This document shows, piece by piece, positions 27,555 through 36,633 of a stretch of DNA of 56,480 nt; the first letter of the stretch is position 1, and each line of letters starts with the position of its first letter. The notes beneath the pieces are model-generated. The model had not been told where the DNA came from and made no database searches. It was given only the letters and a program-made list of their open reading frames with translations. The stretch is from Kibdelosporangium persicum. Lineage in GTDB: Bacteria; Actinomycetota; Actinomycetes; Mycobacteriales; Pseudonocardiaceae. The DNA lies in the NCBI RefSeq assembly GCF_013280595.1, contig NZ_JAAATY010000049.1:1-56480 (forward strand). The letters are read 5' to 3'. The position numbers were made by a program, and so were the translations under genes.

Positions 27555-28816
27555 CCGCACTCTCCCTCCGCTCTGTCGGCTTCCGGCCGCCTGAGCACGA
27601 GCGCCGCGTTGAACCCGCCGTGGCCCCTGGCCACGACGAGCGCCGTGTTCAGCCGGGCGTCCCGTGGCTGATCTGTCACCAGGTCGATCTCGCACCCGGC
27701 CGCCAGGTGCGTCGGCCCGGCCGTATGCGGGATGACGCTGTCGCACAGGGACAGCAGCGCGGTCGCGACATCCAACGCGGCGCCCCCGCCGTAAAGCCGG
27801 CCGGTCAACGTCTTCGGCACGGTCACCGGCACCCCACGCGGGCCGAAAACCTCCGCCAGGGCCCGGGCCTCGGCCAGGTCCGCTTCGGGGACCCCGGCGC
27901 CGTCGGCGAACACGACGTCCACATCGGCCGGTCCGACATCCGCGTCCGCCAGTGCGCGCTCGATCGTGCGGCGCAACGCGGGCGGCCGGTCCGATCCTGG
28001 CGGAGGGTCGAAACCCGCCGCGTATCCCGCGATGATCCCGTAGCCGTGGCCCATCCCGCGGGCGGCGGCACCAGCCGCGCTTTCCAGCACCAGGATCGCC
28101 CCGCCCTCACCCGGCAGATAACCGGACGCGGCGGCGTCGAACGGGAGATAAGCCCGTGCTGGGTCCTCCACAGTGGACAGGTGGCCGTTGGTCAGCTGCG
28201 CGACGAGGCCGTAGGGGCACAACGACGCGTCAGTGCCGCCGCTGACCACCAGCCGGGAACCTGTCCGCAGCAGTCGCCGGGCCTGTCCGAGCGCGTCCAG
28301 CCCACCGGCCTGCTCACAGCACAGCACTCCGCAAGGGCCCCGCATACCGTGCCGGATGGAAATTTGCCCTGTAGTCGCCGCGTAGAACCAGGCGATCGAC
28401 TGGTACGCGCCGACCCAGGACGGGCCGTTGAGGTACAGCCGTTCCATCTCGTGCTGGCCGAACTCGGTCCCGCCCGACGAACTCGACGTGACCACGGCCA
28501 TCTCGTACTCGGGCAGCTCGGCCGGATCGATCCGCGCGTCGGCGAGCGCGGCAGCGGCCGCCGCCAAGCCGAGGTGCGTCCAGTGGTCGGTCTGCGGGAT
28601 CAGCCGGCCCGGTACGTGGTCCTTGGCGGCGAACCCGGGCACCTGACCGGCGAACCGCACCGGATAGGACGTCGGATCAAAACGGTTGATCCGGCTTATC
28701 CCCGACTTGCCCGCCAGTACCGCGTGCCAGTGTGCCTCGACGCCGGCTCCGGTCGGTGCCAGCACACCGATGCCGGTCACCACGGGATCGGTGACCGTCC
28801 CGGACGTGCTCGTCAC
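27551..28816 (-). CDS. Chain length factor (KS-beta)
   Basis: 421 residues from GTG 28816 (MTSTSGTVTD), with GGGAAAGG 4 nt upstream. ATG 28837 or GTG 28855 are also possible. It has the ketosynthase fold, but the active Cys is replaced by Gln at residue 169 (CCEQAGG), the hallmark of CLF. The C-terminal half lacks the His motifs. CLF sets chain length as heterodimer partner of KS-alpha. Remarkably, KS-alpha is not upstream. The 143 nt before it belong to no gene and the next gene is an O-methyltransferase. KS-alpha is 21 kb away on the other strand. Confidence 0.93.
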
Positions 28817-28959
28817 CGCGCCTTTCCCGGTAGGCATCGGGATGCTTTTCACCACGTCCCCACACTCGCTTTCCGGTCTGGAGACCATCTCGAAACCGGC
28901 TCGACGGCACTCAGGTGGTCCTGTTGGGGGAGGGAGCCGATCCCGGCGTGTCACGGACG

Positions 28960-29967
28960 CTACGGGCGGCGGCAGACGACCAGGGTGTCGTAGTCGCCGA
29001 GTGGCTCGGCGTGGAACCGGGTGAAGCCGGCGCCGGCCGCGTGTTCCCGGATCTCGCCGGCCGGGTACTCCGAGCCGCCGTCGCTGACCAGCAGCATGTC
29101 CAGGCTGATCACGAGGTTCTCCACGTGGGTCGGCTCCTCGTCCAGCATCCGGTCGTAGACCAGCAGCGCCCCACCGGGGAGTACCGCCTCGCATGCCCTG
29201 TGGACCAGCGTTTTCCGGTGTTCCTGGTCGAAGTCGTGCAGGACGTGGCCGAGGATCACCAGGTCGGCCCGGGGGAGCGGGTCGTGGAAGAAGTTGCCGC
29301 CGTGGAAGCGCACTTCGCCGGTGAGGCCCAGGGCGGCCATGTGCTCGTCGAAGAACGGCTCCATCTGTGGCAGGTCCAGGACATGACCGGTCAGCCCGGG
29401 ATGTGCCTTGACGATCTGGCCTGCCATGTTGCCCCGGCAGCCGCCGACGTCCAGCACGGTCCGGTATCCCGTCCAGTCGAACGCCTCGATCAGTCGCGGC
29501 CCGAGCACCTGCGTCAGCGCGTCCATCATGCGGACGAACTGGCCGAGCACCTCCGGGTTCCGGAGCACCTGCTCGAAGTCGCCTGCCGCCTGGGGCTTAC
29601 CGGTCCGCAGTGCTTCGGTCAGCCTGCCCCACGCCGGATACAGGTTGTTGTTGGCCCGGTGGAGGAATCCGCCGACATAGGTCGGCATGTGCCGGACCAG
29701 GTAGCGGTCCGCGCCCGGGGCGTTGCGGTAGTGGCCGTCCTGTTTCTCCACCAGGCCCAGCGCGACCAGCAACTGAAGGAAGTCACGCAGCCCGCGGCCG
29801 TGCAACTCGAGCCGCAGGCGGATCTCCTCTTCGGTCAACGGGCCCGCGTGCAGAACGGTGAACAGGTCGAGCTCCGCCGCGGTGAGCAACGCTTTTGCAT
29901 CGCAGAACGCGTTGCAGAGCCGGATGATTCCGGCCGGGGTGCTGACGTCGGGAACGGTGTTCGTCAT
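28960..29967 (-). CDS. SAM-dependent O-methyltransferase
   Basis: 335 residues from ATG 29967 with GGGAG upstream. The N-terminal winged-helix dimerisation domain is followed by a Rossmann fold: motif I VLDVGGCRGNMA near 170-181, LDLPQMEP, and LGHVLHDFDQE with the catalytic-type His. DnrK/TcmO-type family acting on phenolic hydroxyls. Transcribed leftward, divergent from the SDR at 30180, and sharing a 212-nt promoter region. A second family member lies at 38424-39449. Confidence 0.92.
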   Translation of the reverse strand: MTNTVPDVSTPAGIIRLCNAFCDAKALLTAAELDLFTVLHAGPLTEEEIRLRLELHGRGLRDFLQLLVALGLVEKQDGHYRNAPGADRYLVRHMPTYVGGFLHRANNNLYPAWGRLTEALRTGKPQAAGDFEQVLRNPEVLGQFVRMMDALTQVLGPRLIEAFDWTGYRTVLDVGGCRGNMAGQIVKAHPGLTGHVLDLPQMEPFFDEHMAALGLTGEVRFHGGNFFHDPLPRADLVILGHVLHDFDQEHRKTLVHRACEAVLPGGALLVYDRMLDEEPTHVENLVISLDMLLVSDGGSEYPAGEIREHAAGAGFTRFHAEPLGDYDTLVVCRRP

Positions 29968-30179
29968 TCGTGCGGCTCCCTTTCTGGCGAATTCGGCCGG
30001 CCAGGCGCCATGCCGAGTCGAGCGGGAACGTTCGCATCGCGTGGTGGAGGCGTGCTCGAAGGCGTGCGGAAAGTCCTCAGTGGACTCGGTGGGCGGGTCC
30101 TCGACCACGGTTCGAGTACCGGACCAGCCGCCGTTGACAGCATCGGACGCCGGCCGAACGCAGGAAGAGGTGGCATCCA
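29968..30179. promoter_or_regulatory. Divergent promoter region between OMT and SDR operons
   Basis: 212 nt between two divergent starts, so it must hold both promoters for the leftward OMT and the rightward eight-gene operon (30180-37979). I see no unambiguous -35/-10 pair or SARP heptamer repeats by eye. Confidence 0.55.
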
Positions 30180-30917
30180 GTGGACCAGGGGTTGCGTGGC
30201 AAACGAGTGTTGGTCACCGGCGGTACCAAGGGGATCGGACGGGCGACGACGCTCGCCTTCGCCCGTGCCGGTTCGCGGGTGATCACCTGCCACCACAGCG
30301 CGGACGAGGCGGCGGAAAGCCTCAGCAGGCAGCTCAAGACGCTCGGTGACGAGCATCGGGTGGTGCGTGCCGACGCGACCAACAGGCCCGAGGTGGAGCG
30401 GCTGGCCGAGGTGGTGCGGACCGAGTTCGACAAGCTCGACGTGCTGGTCAACAACGTCGGCGTGGACGGCGGCGTCCCGTTCGGGCACATCGACGACGAC
30501 GAGTGGCACCGGTTGATCGACCACAACCTCACCACCGCGTTCCTGGTCACCCAGGCGATGCTCGATCTGTTGACGGACGGCGCGTCCATCGTGAACGTCG
30601 GCTCCTCCGTCGCGCTGCGCGGACGGGTCAACGGCGTGCACTACACCGCCTCGAAGGCCGCGCTGCTCGGCTTCACCCGTGGACTGTGCAAGGAAGTCGG
30701 TCCGCGTGGCATCCGGGTCAACATCGTCGCGCCTGGGCTCACCGAGACCGAACCGGGCGCCGGATTGCCGCCGCAGGCAGTCGAACGCATAGTCGGGATG
30801 ACCGCGCTCGGCCGCATCTGCCAGCCGGAGGACGTGGCCGGCGCGGTGTTGTTCCTGGCCGGTGACACAGCCCGCTACATCAGTGGAGCCACGCTCAATG
30901 TGGACGGCGGGGTGTGA
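30180..30917 (+). CDS. SDR-family ketoreductase
   Basis: 245 residues from GTG 30180 with GAAGAGG 9 nt upstream. Motifs: TGGTKGIGRA, NNVG, YTASK and a terminal LNVDGGV. It closely resembles the SDR at 25539 in length and motifs, suggesting a paralogous pair working on two carbonyls. It is the first gene of a tightly packed rightward operon, and its stop overlaps the next start (TGATG). Confidence 0.9.
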   Translation: MDQGLRGKRVLVTGGTKGIGRATTLAFARAGSRVITCHHSADEAAESLSRQLKTLGDEHRVVRADATNRPEVERLAEVVRTEFDKLDVLVNNVGVDGGVPFGHIDDDEWHRLIDHNLTTAFLVTQAMLDLLTDGASIVNVGSSVALRGRVNGVHYTASKAALLGFTRGLCKEVGPRGIRVNIVAPGLTETEPGAGLPPQAVERIVGMTALGRICQPEDVAGAVLFLAGDTARYISGATLNVDGGV

Positions 30918-32161
30918 TGGGTGGCGGAGCATCACGACGCGGGCTGCGCGTCGTCGTGATCGGCGGTGGCGTGGGCGGGCTCTGTCTGGCTCAGGGACTG
31001 CGGCAGGCCGGCGTCCACGTCGAGGTGTACGAACGAGACGAGTCCGTGCGCGGCCGCAACCAGGGCTATCGCCTCCACATCAGCCCCGAGGGCGAGCAGG
31101 CGTTGCGTGACTGCCTGCCTCGTCCGGTGCGGGAATTGCTCGTGGCCACCGCGAACAGCCGGTACGGCTACGGCATGGCCGTGTACGACGAGCATTTGGT
31201 CGAGCAATGGGGTCCGGAGATCAACGACCCGAGAGCGGATCGGCCGGAGAAGGTGGACGCGGTCGACCGGGTCACGCTGCGCCGGGTGCTGCTGGCGGGT
31301 CTGCACGACGTGGTGCGCTTCGGCAGGCGGTTCACCCACTACGAACGGCCGGTGGGCGGTGGCGTGGTGGCGCACTTCGCCGATGGCGACGCGGTCAGGG
31401 CAGACGTGCTGGTGGCGGCGGACGGCAGCAACTCGGTGGTACGTCGCCAACAGGGAGACCTCGGCGAGCCACGCGATCTGGGAGTTCGCACGGTCTTCGG
31501 CCGCATCCCGATGACCGGCGCACTGCGTCGTGGTGTCCCCGAGGTCCTGCAGGACCGGTTCACGTGGGTGATCGGCTCGGACGGGCACAAGCTCGGCCTG
31601 ATGCCGATGGTGTATCGCGTCAAGCCCAGGCAGGCGGCGGCGAAGCTGTGGCCGGGGTACGAATTCGACGACACCGGGGACTACTTCATGTCGGTGTTCT
31701 CCATGCACCGCAGTGCCACAGGCATGGCCGACCGCGAGTTCCTGACGATGAGCGGCGCGCGGCTGTGGGAACTGGTGGTGGAACGCACCTCGGGCTGGCA
31801 TCCGGCGCTGCGCACCATTCTGCGCTACGCGGACGTGTCGGAGACCTTTCCGGTCGCCGTGCGGGCGACCGCCCCGATCGAGCCGTGGGCACCGGGAAAC
31901 GTCATCCCGCTCGGCGACGCCGTGCATGCGATGCCGCCGTCCGGAGGCGTCGGCGCGAACACGGCCATGCGTGACGCCAGCACGTTGACCCGATGGCTCC
32001 GCGCGGTGGATCGAGGCGAGTGCTCGGTGTCCGAGGCATCGGAGAACTACCAGGCGGAGATGCTCGGCTACGCCACCGAGGCGGTGGCGATGTCGTTGCG
32101 AGTGGCGAAGTGGTCGCTGAAGCGGATCGATTTCGACGAGTCGGTGCTGGCGACCGCGTGA
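30917..32161 (+). CDS. FAD-dependent aromatic monooxygenase (group A)
   Basis: 414 residues from ATG 30917, overlapping the SDR stop. It has the N-terminal FAD site VIGGGVGGLCLAQGL, a middle VAADGSNSVVRRQ (DG motif), and GDAVHAMPPSGGVGANTAM (GD motif) near 335. NADPH-dependent hydroxylase of the PHBH-like fold. In polycyclic aromatic pathways these hydroxylate or catalyse Baeyer-Villiger oxidation. It is shorter than the second FAD enzyme at 33085 and lacks the C-terminal thioredoxin-like domain. Confidence 0.9.
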   Translation: MGGGASRRGLRVVVIGGGVGGLCLAQGLRQAGVHVEVYERDESVRGRNQGYRLHISPEGEQALRDCLPRPVRELLVATANSRYGYGMAVYDEHLVEQWGPEINDPRADRPEKVDAVDRVTLRRVLLAGLHDVVRFGRRFTHYERPVGGGVVAHFADGDAVRADVLVAADGSNSVVRRQQGDLGEPRDLGVRTVFGRIPMTGALRRGVPEVLQDRFTWVIGSDGHKLGLMPMVYRVKPRQAAAKLWPGYEFDDTGDYFMSVFSMHRSATGMADREFLTMSGARLWELVVERTSGWHPALRTILRYADVSETFPVAVRATAPIEPWAPGNVIPLGDAVHAMPPSGGVGANTAMRDASTLTRWLRAVDRGECSVSEASENYQAEMLGYATEAVAMSLRVAKWSLKRIDFDESVLATA

Positions 32162-32197
32162 ACAGTCCCCAGGGAACGGACAACAGGAGAGATCACG

Positions 32198-33091
32198 ATG
32201 GACGTTGGAGTGGGCCTGCCGAACACCGTTCCCGGTACGGACGGCCGTCAGCTGGTCGAGTTCGCCCGCCGGGCGGACGAGCTGGGATTCAGCACGTTGG
32301 CGGTGCTTGACCGGTTGGTGTACGACAGCTACGACAGCCTTGTCTCGCTGGCTGCCGCAGCCGCGGTGACCGAGCGCATCACGCTGGCGCCGACGATCCT
32401 GCTGGCCGCGTACTGGCCGAGCGCGGCGTTGCTGGCCAAGCAACTCGCCAGCATCGACCGCGTCTCCGGTGGGCGGCTGGTGGTCGGCGTCGCGGCGGGC
32501 GCGCGGGAGGACGACTTCCGGGCGACCGGAGTGTCCTACCGGACCCGGGGCAGGTGGCTGGACGAACTGCTCAACGAGCTCGGCAAGGTGTGGGCCGGTG
32601 CCGGACCCGTGCCGGGCATCGGTCCACGGCCGGTGAACGACCAGCGCGTTCCACTGTGGATCGGCGGTAACTCGCCCGCAGCGTTCCCGCGTGCCGCGAA
32701 GCACGGCATCGGCTGGGTCTCCGGTGGTGGCCCGATCGCCAAGTTCCCGGCACTGGCCGAACAGGTGCGCGATGCCTGGAAGGCCGAGGGTCGTACCGAC
32801 ACACCGAAACTGGGTGCGCTCACCTACGTGGCGCTTGGCGCGGATCGCAAGAAGACGGGCGGGGAGTACCTGCTCGACTACTACTCCTACATGGGCGAGA
32901 AGGCGCAGTTCCTCGCGTCCGGCGTGATCGCGGACGAGGACAGGCTGCGCGACACGATCGATGGCTACGCCGAGGCGGGGTGTGACGAGTTGCTGCTTTT
33001 TCCGTGCACAGCGGACGTGGAGCAACTCGACCTCATCGCCAAGGTCGCTTTGTCCGCCGGCGGACTGGGGCAAAGGAAGACGGCATGGTAG
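32198..33091 (+). CDS. Luciferase-like (LLM) flavin-dependent oxidoreductase
   Basis: 297 residues from ATG 32198 with GGAGAG upstream. TIM-barrel LLM family: GVGLPNTVPG at the N-terminus, ITLAPTILLAAYWPSAALLAKQLASID, GVAAGAREDDF, and PLWIGGNSPAAFPRAAKHG. The members use FMNH2 or F420. In this setting it could reduce or oxygenate the polycycle. Whether it uses F420 cannot be read from sequence. It overlaps the next gene by 7 nt. Confidence 0.88.
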   Translation: MDVGVGLPNTVPGTDGRQLVEFARRADELGFSTLAVLDRLVYDSYDSLVSLAAAAAVTERITLAPTILLAAYWPSAALLAKQLASIDRVSGGRLVVGVAAGAREDDFRATGVSYRTRGRWLDELLNELGKVWAGAGPVPGIGPRPVNDQRVPLWIGGNSPAAFPRAAKHGIGWVSGGGPIAKFPALAEQVRDAWKAEGRTDTPKLGALTYVALGADRKKTGGEYLLDYYSYMGEKAQFLASGVIADEDRLRDTIDGYAEAGCDELLLFPCTADVEQLDLIAKVALSAGGLGQRKTAW

Positions 33092-34707
33092 ACGTGAGGG
33101 TTCCGGTGCTGGTCGTCGGTGCCGGGCCGGTGGGTCTGTCCACCGCTCTTTTCCTGGCACACCACGGTGTGCGTTCGCTGGTGGTGGAGAAAAGGGACGG
33201 CACGTCGACGCTGCCCCGCGCGCCCGGGCTACAGGCCCGCACGATGGAGCTGTTCCGGGCGGCCGGGGTCAACAAGGAGATCCGCGCACTGGAAGTGGGC
33301 GACTCACACGGCTATTTCGAGGGCGGCATCCTGCAGGTCCGCACGTTCGCCGAGATCGACGACGCGATCGTGCTCGAAGCGCCGTCGCTGGACGGGCCGA
33401 CCATCAGCCCGGAGCGGGTGATGGGCTGCGGGCAGGACCGCTACGAACGGGTTCTGGTGGACCTGACGCGCAGGGCAGGGGCGGAGGTGCGGTTCGCCAC
33501 GCGCCTGCTGAGCTTCGACCAGGACGAGGACGGCGTGACCGCCATCGTCAAGGACGACGGGTCCGGCGAACGGATGACCGTCCGAGCGGAATACCTGGTC
33601 GGCGCGGACGGCGCCGGCAGCCGCACGCGGCAGCAGCTCGGTGTCGAACGCAGCGGCATCGGCACCGTGTTCGACGCGCTGAGCATCTACTTCCGCGCGC
33701 CGGAGCTGGAGAAGCTGCTCAAGGGCCGCAAGTTCATCCTGTGCTACGCGACGGCGGCGCCAGGCACACTGATGGGCCTGTCCCGGCTGCACGGCTGTGA
33801 CCCGTGGCTGGCCGCACCGCTGTACTACCCGGACAAGGGCGAATCACCGGCCGACTACCCCGACGAGCGGTGCGTCGACATCGTGCGTACCGCTTCCGGG
33901 AAGGCGGACATGGACGTCGAGATCGTCGCCAAAGTTCCGTGGCAGGGTGCCCAGCTGGTGGCCGAGACCTTTCGGCGGGGCCGCGTGTTCCTGGCGGGCG
34001 ACGCGGCGCACGTGCATCCACCGGCCGGTGGTTTCGGGGCCAACACAGGCATTCACGACGCCCACAACCTGGCATGGAAGCTCGCCGCGGTGCTGCGTGG
34101 CTGGGCCGGCGACGCGCTGCTGGACAGCTATGACGACGAACGACGCGGGGTGGGTGCGGCCATGGCACGCCAGGCGATGGTGCGAAACCGTATCCGGCAT
34201 GGGCACGCGGACGAGGAAACGCTGGCGTCCATGGTGGACGACATCATCATCACTCTCGGGTACCGGTACAAGTCGGACGTGATCACCGGTGACCGCCAGG
34301 ACGTCCCGGTACTCACCCCGGATCTTCAGCTGTCCGGCGAGCCCGGAACCCGCGCGCCGCACGTGTGGCTGGATCGTGACGGAGCCCGCATGTCCACAAT
34401 CGACCTGTTCTGGGACGAGTTCGTGCTGCTGACCGGTTCGAGGGGAAGCGGCTGGGTGGAGAGCGCCGAGCGGGTCGCCAAGCAGCTGTCCGTTCCGGTG
34501 CGCGGGTTCGTGGTCGGCCAGGGCGGCGACATGGTGCCGGTCGACCGGGACTGGGCCACGGCCTACGGAGTGTCCGAGCAAGGCGCGGTCCTGGTGCGGC
34601 CGGACGCCTTCGTCGCCTGGCGCTCGCCCGGGTGGGTTGACGACCAGGACGGCATTCTGGCCGCGGCGCTCGCCCGGGCGAGTGGGCACGTGCCTGTCGA
34701 GAGGTGA
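33085..34707 (+). CDS. FAD-dependent monooxygenase (RdmE/OxyL-type)
   Basis: 540 residues from ATG 33085 with AAAGGAAG upstream. It has an FAD site VVGAGPVGLSTALFLAHHG, YLVGADGAGSRTR, and GDAAHVHPPAGGFGANTGIHDAHNL, plus the C-terminal thioredoxin-like domain from about 385 (DRDGARMSTIDLF ... LVRPDAFVAWRS). This architecture is shared by aromatic hydroxylases and by the XanO4-type Baeyer-Villiger enzymes that form the xanthone ring. A xanthone-forming role is inference from the cluster context. Confidence 0.92.
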   Translation: MVDVRVPVLVVGAGPVGLSTALFLAHHGVRSLVVEKRDGTSTLPRAPGLQARTMELFRAAGVNKEIRALEVGDSHGYFEGGILQVRTFAEIDDAIVLEAPSLDGPTISPERVMGCGQDRYERVLVDLTRRAGAEVRFATRLLSFDQDEDGVTAIVKDDGSGERMTVRAEYLVGADGAGSRTRQQLGVERSGIGTVFDALSIYFRAPELEKLLKGRKFILCYATAAPGTLMGLSRLHGCDPWLAAPLYYPDKGESPADYPDERCVDIVRTASGKADMDVEIVAKVPWQGAQLVAETFRRGRVFLAGDAAHVHPPAGGFGANTGIHDAHNLAWKLAAVLRGWAGDALLDSYDDERRGVGAAMARQAMVRNRIRHGHADEETLASMVDDIIITLGYRYKSDVITGDRQDVPVLTPDLQLSGEPGTRAPHVWLDRDGARMSTIDLFWDEFVLLTGSRGSGWVESAERVAKQLSVPVRGFVVGQGGDMVPVDRDWATAYGVSEQGAVLVRPDAFVAWRSPGWVDDQDGILAAALARASGHVPVER

Positions 34708-34711
34708 CGGC

Positions 34712-36223
34712 ATGAGCAGGCGGGAGTCCACAGCGGACGGACCTGTTTCCCTTCGCACGATGCCGCGCTGGTACGTCACGTTGTTCTGCACCGACACACT
34801 CGAACGGTTCGGGTTCTACGGTATGCAGGCCATCCTCGTGCTGTACGCGGCGGCGCCCGAGTCCCGGGGCGGGCTCGGCCTGGCCACCGGCGACGCTGCC
34901 GCCTTGTTCGGCGCATGGATCAGCGTGATGTTCCTGCTGTCGTTGCCGGGCGGCTGGTTGGGCGACCGGGTGCTCGGCCAACGGCGTGCGCTGCTGGCAG
35001 GTTGCCTGATCAGCGGATTCGGCTATGTGTGCCTGGCGGTCCCGGCCGGCTGGACCACCGCGGCCGGGCTCGTTCTGCTGGCCGCGGGGGGAGGGCTGTT
35101 CAAACCGAACCACCAGGCCATGGTCAACCTGATGTTCGCGGGTCGCCGGGGCCGGGAGTCGGGCATTTCGCTGATGTACGTCGGAGTGCAGGTGTCCGCG
35201 CTGATCGCCCCGCTGCTGACCGGATACCTGGGCGAGCGGGTCAGCTGGCACCTCGCGTTCTCGATCGCGTCGGTGGCGGTGTTGCTCACCGCTGCTTTGC
35301 TGGCCGGCGCGGCCGGGCAGTTCCACGACGTGGGCGGCCGTCCGGAGCGTCCGCTGACAAGGCCCGAACGTGTTGTGGTGGCCCGCAGAACTGGAAGCGC
35401 TCTGCTGGCGTTGGCCGGGCTGCTGACCGTGCTGTGGCTGTGCGGTGTGCTCAGTGCGACGACGGCCATCGTGTGCGCGAGCGTGCTCGGTCTGGTCATC
35501 CCGGTGGTCGGCTATGTCGTGCTGTACCGGAATCCGGCGCTGGGCGCCGGTGATCGCCGCAGACTCAAGGGATTCCTGGCGGTGTTCCTCGGTGCCACGC
35601 TCTTCTGGATGATCATCGCGCACGCGGCCTCGCTGCTGAACCTGTTCGCACGGGACCATACCGACCTCACCGTGTTCGGGTTCGGCGTGCCGGCGAGCTG
35701 GCTGCAGTCCGCGACGCCGCTGTTCATCCTGGTGATCGCACCGCTGGTGGCTGTCGTGTTGCCGCGTTTCGGCGAGCGGTACCAGCTGGCGGTGAAGTTC
35801 GCCGTCGGACTGTTGCTGGTGGGTGGTGGTTTTCTGGTGATGGCGGTCGCCGCGGCGAACACCTCCGGCGGCGCGAAGGTCTCACCGCTGTGGCTGATCG
35901 CGGTCTACCTGATGCACGCCTGCGGCGAGGTGGTCATCGCGGCGGTCACCATTTCGTCGGCGGCCGACGTGCTGCCCAAACAGTTCATGGGGCGGATTCT
36001 GGGCATGCTGTGGCTGTTCGCCGCACTCGGCGGCGGGCTGGGCAGTGCTCTGGTGCGGCTGGGGGAGGTTGTCCCTGAGTCGGTGTACTACCTCGGTCTG
36101 GGCGGGGCGGCGACGCTCGCCGGTGCCGGCTTCGCGCTGTACCGCCGGAGTCTGAGCCGGGCGCTGGCGAAGGACAGCTCGCCGTACCAGCAGACCGAGC
36201 CGGTGCCGGCCAGGGAAATGTGA
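34712..36223 (+). CDS. POT-family (proton-dependent oligopeptide) transporter
   Basis: 503 residues from ATG 34712, 2 nt after the preceding stop codon. It has 12-14 hydrophobic segments and the POT signature near the N-terminus: ERFGFYGMQAILVLY (ExxER-like) and GGWLGDRVLGQRRALL. A second POT motif, FKPNHQAMVNLMF, follows. POT proteins import peptides, but homologues in antibiotic clusters may export. An odd choice of transporter for a polyketide cluster, which also has a DHA2-type exporter at 45932. Confidence 0.88.
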   Translation: MSRRESTADGPVSLRTMPRWYVTLFCTDTLERFGFYGMQAILVLYAAAPESRGGLGLATGDAAALFGAWISVMFLLSLPGGWLGDRVLGQRRALLAGCLISGFGYVCLAVPAGWTTAAGLVLLAAGGGLFKPNHQAMVNLMFAGRRGRESGISLMYVGVQVSALIAPLLTGYLGERVSWHLAFSIASVAVLLTAALLAGAAGQFHDVGGRPERPLTRPERVVVARRTGSALLALAGLLTVLWLCGVLSATTAIVCASVLGLVIPVVGYVVLYRNPALGAGDRRRLKGFLAVFLGATLFWMIIAHAASLLNLFARDHTDLTVFGFGVPASWLQSATPLFILVIAPLVAVVLPRFGERYQLAVKFAVGLLLVGGGFLVMAVAAANTSGGAKVSPLWLIAVYLMHACGEVVIAAVTISSAADVLPKQFMGRILGMLWLFAALGGGLGSALVRLGEVVPESVYYLGLGGAATLAGAGFALYRRSLSRALAKDSSPYQQTEPVPAREM

Positions 36224-36249
36224 TCCACCAACGAGAACGGAGTGAGCCG

Positions 36250-36630
36250 ATGCCGTACGCCGCGATCACCTACCGCGTCAAACCGGGGCACGAGGACGAG
36301 ATCGCCGACATCTTCGCGCAGTTCCAGCGCGTGGACACGCCGGACCTGCGGTACGAGGACGGCGGGCCCGCCGGTCGCCTGCTCGGCACTGCCGTGTTCG
36401 TCAAGGAGGACGTGATGGTGCGGATCATCCACTTCGAGGGTGATTTCGCCGTCATCGCCCGGCACATGGCGGCCCAGCGCGGCGTCCACCTGATCGAGCA
36501 GCAGCTGGCCCCGTACCTACAGCGGCAGCGGGACACCACCACTCCCCAGGCGTTCGGCCAGTACTTCAGGGACGCCACCATGCGCTGTGTCTCCCAGCTT
36601 TCGCTGGACACGCACCCGACGAAGGGATGA
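36250..36630 (+). CDS. TcmI-type polyketide cyclase
   Basis: 126 residues from ATG 36250 with GGAG upstream. It has the TcmI/WhiE-ORFVII/CurD family pattern: YRVKPGHEDEIADIF, GRLLGTAVFVKEDVMVRIIHFEGD, IARHMAAQRGVHLIEQQLAPYL. Dimeric ferredoxin-like cyclases close late rings in pentangular scaffolds. It is strongly related in layout to the protein at 38030-38398 (both MPY(A/T)AITY... starts), so these two are paralogues. The third copy at 49306 is more distant. Confidence 0.88.
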   Translation: MPYAAITYRVKPGHEDEIADIFAQFQRVDTPDLRYEDGGPAGRLLGTAVFVKEDVMVRIIHFEGDFAVIARHMAAQRGVHLIEQQLAPYLQRQRDTTTPQAFGQYFRDATMRCVSQLSLDTHPTKG

Positions 36631-36633
36631 GCC

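Noticed and set aside
30932-33160. A 742-codon leftward frame opposite the FAD and LLM genes
   Set aside because: Antisense shadow. Its composition (His/Arg/Gln-rich) has no family match, while the opposite strand encodes clear enzymes.
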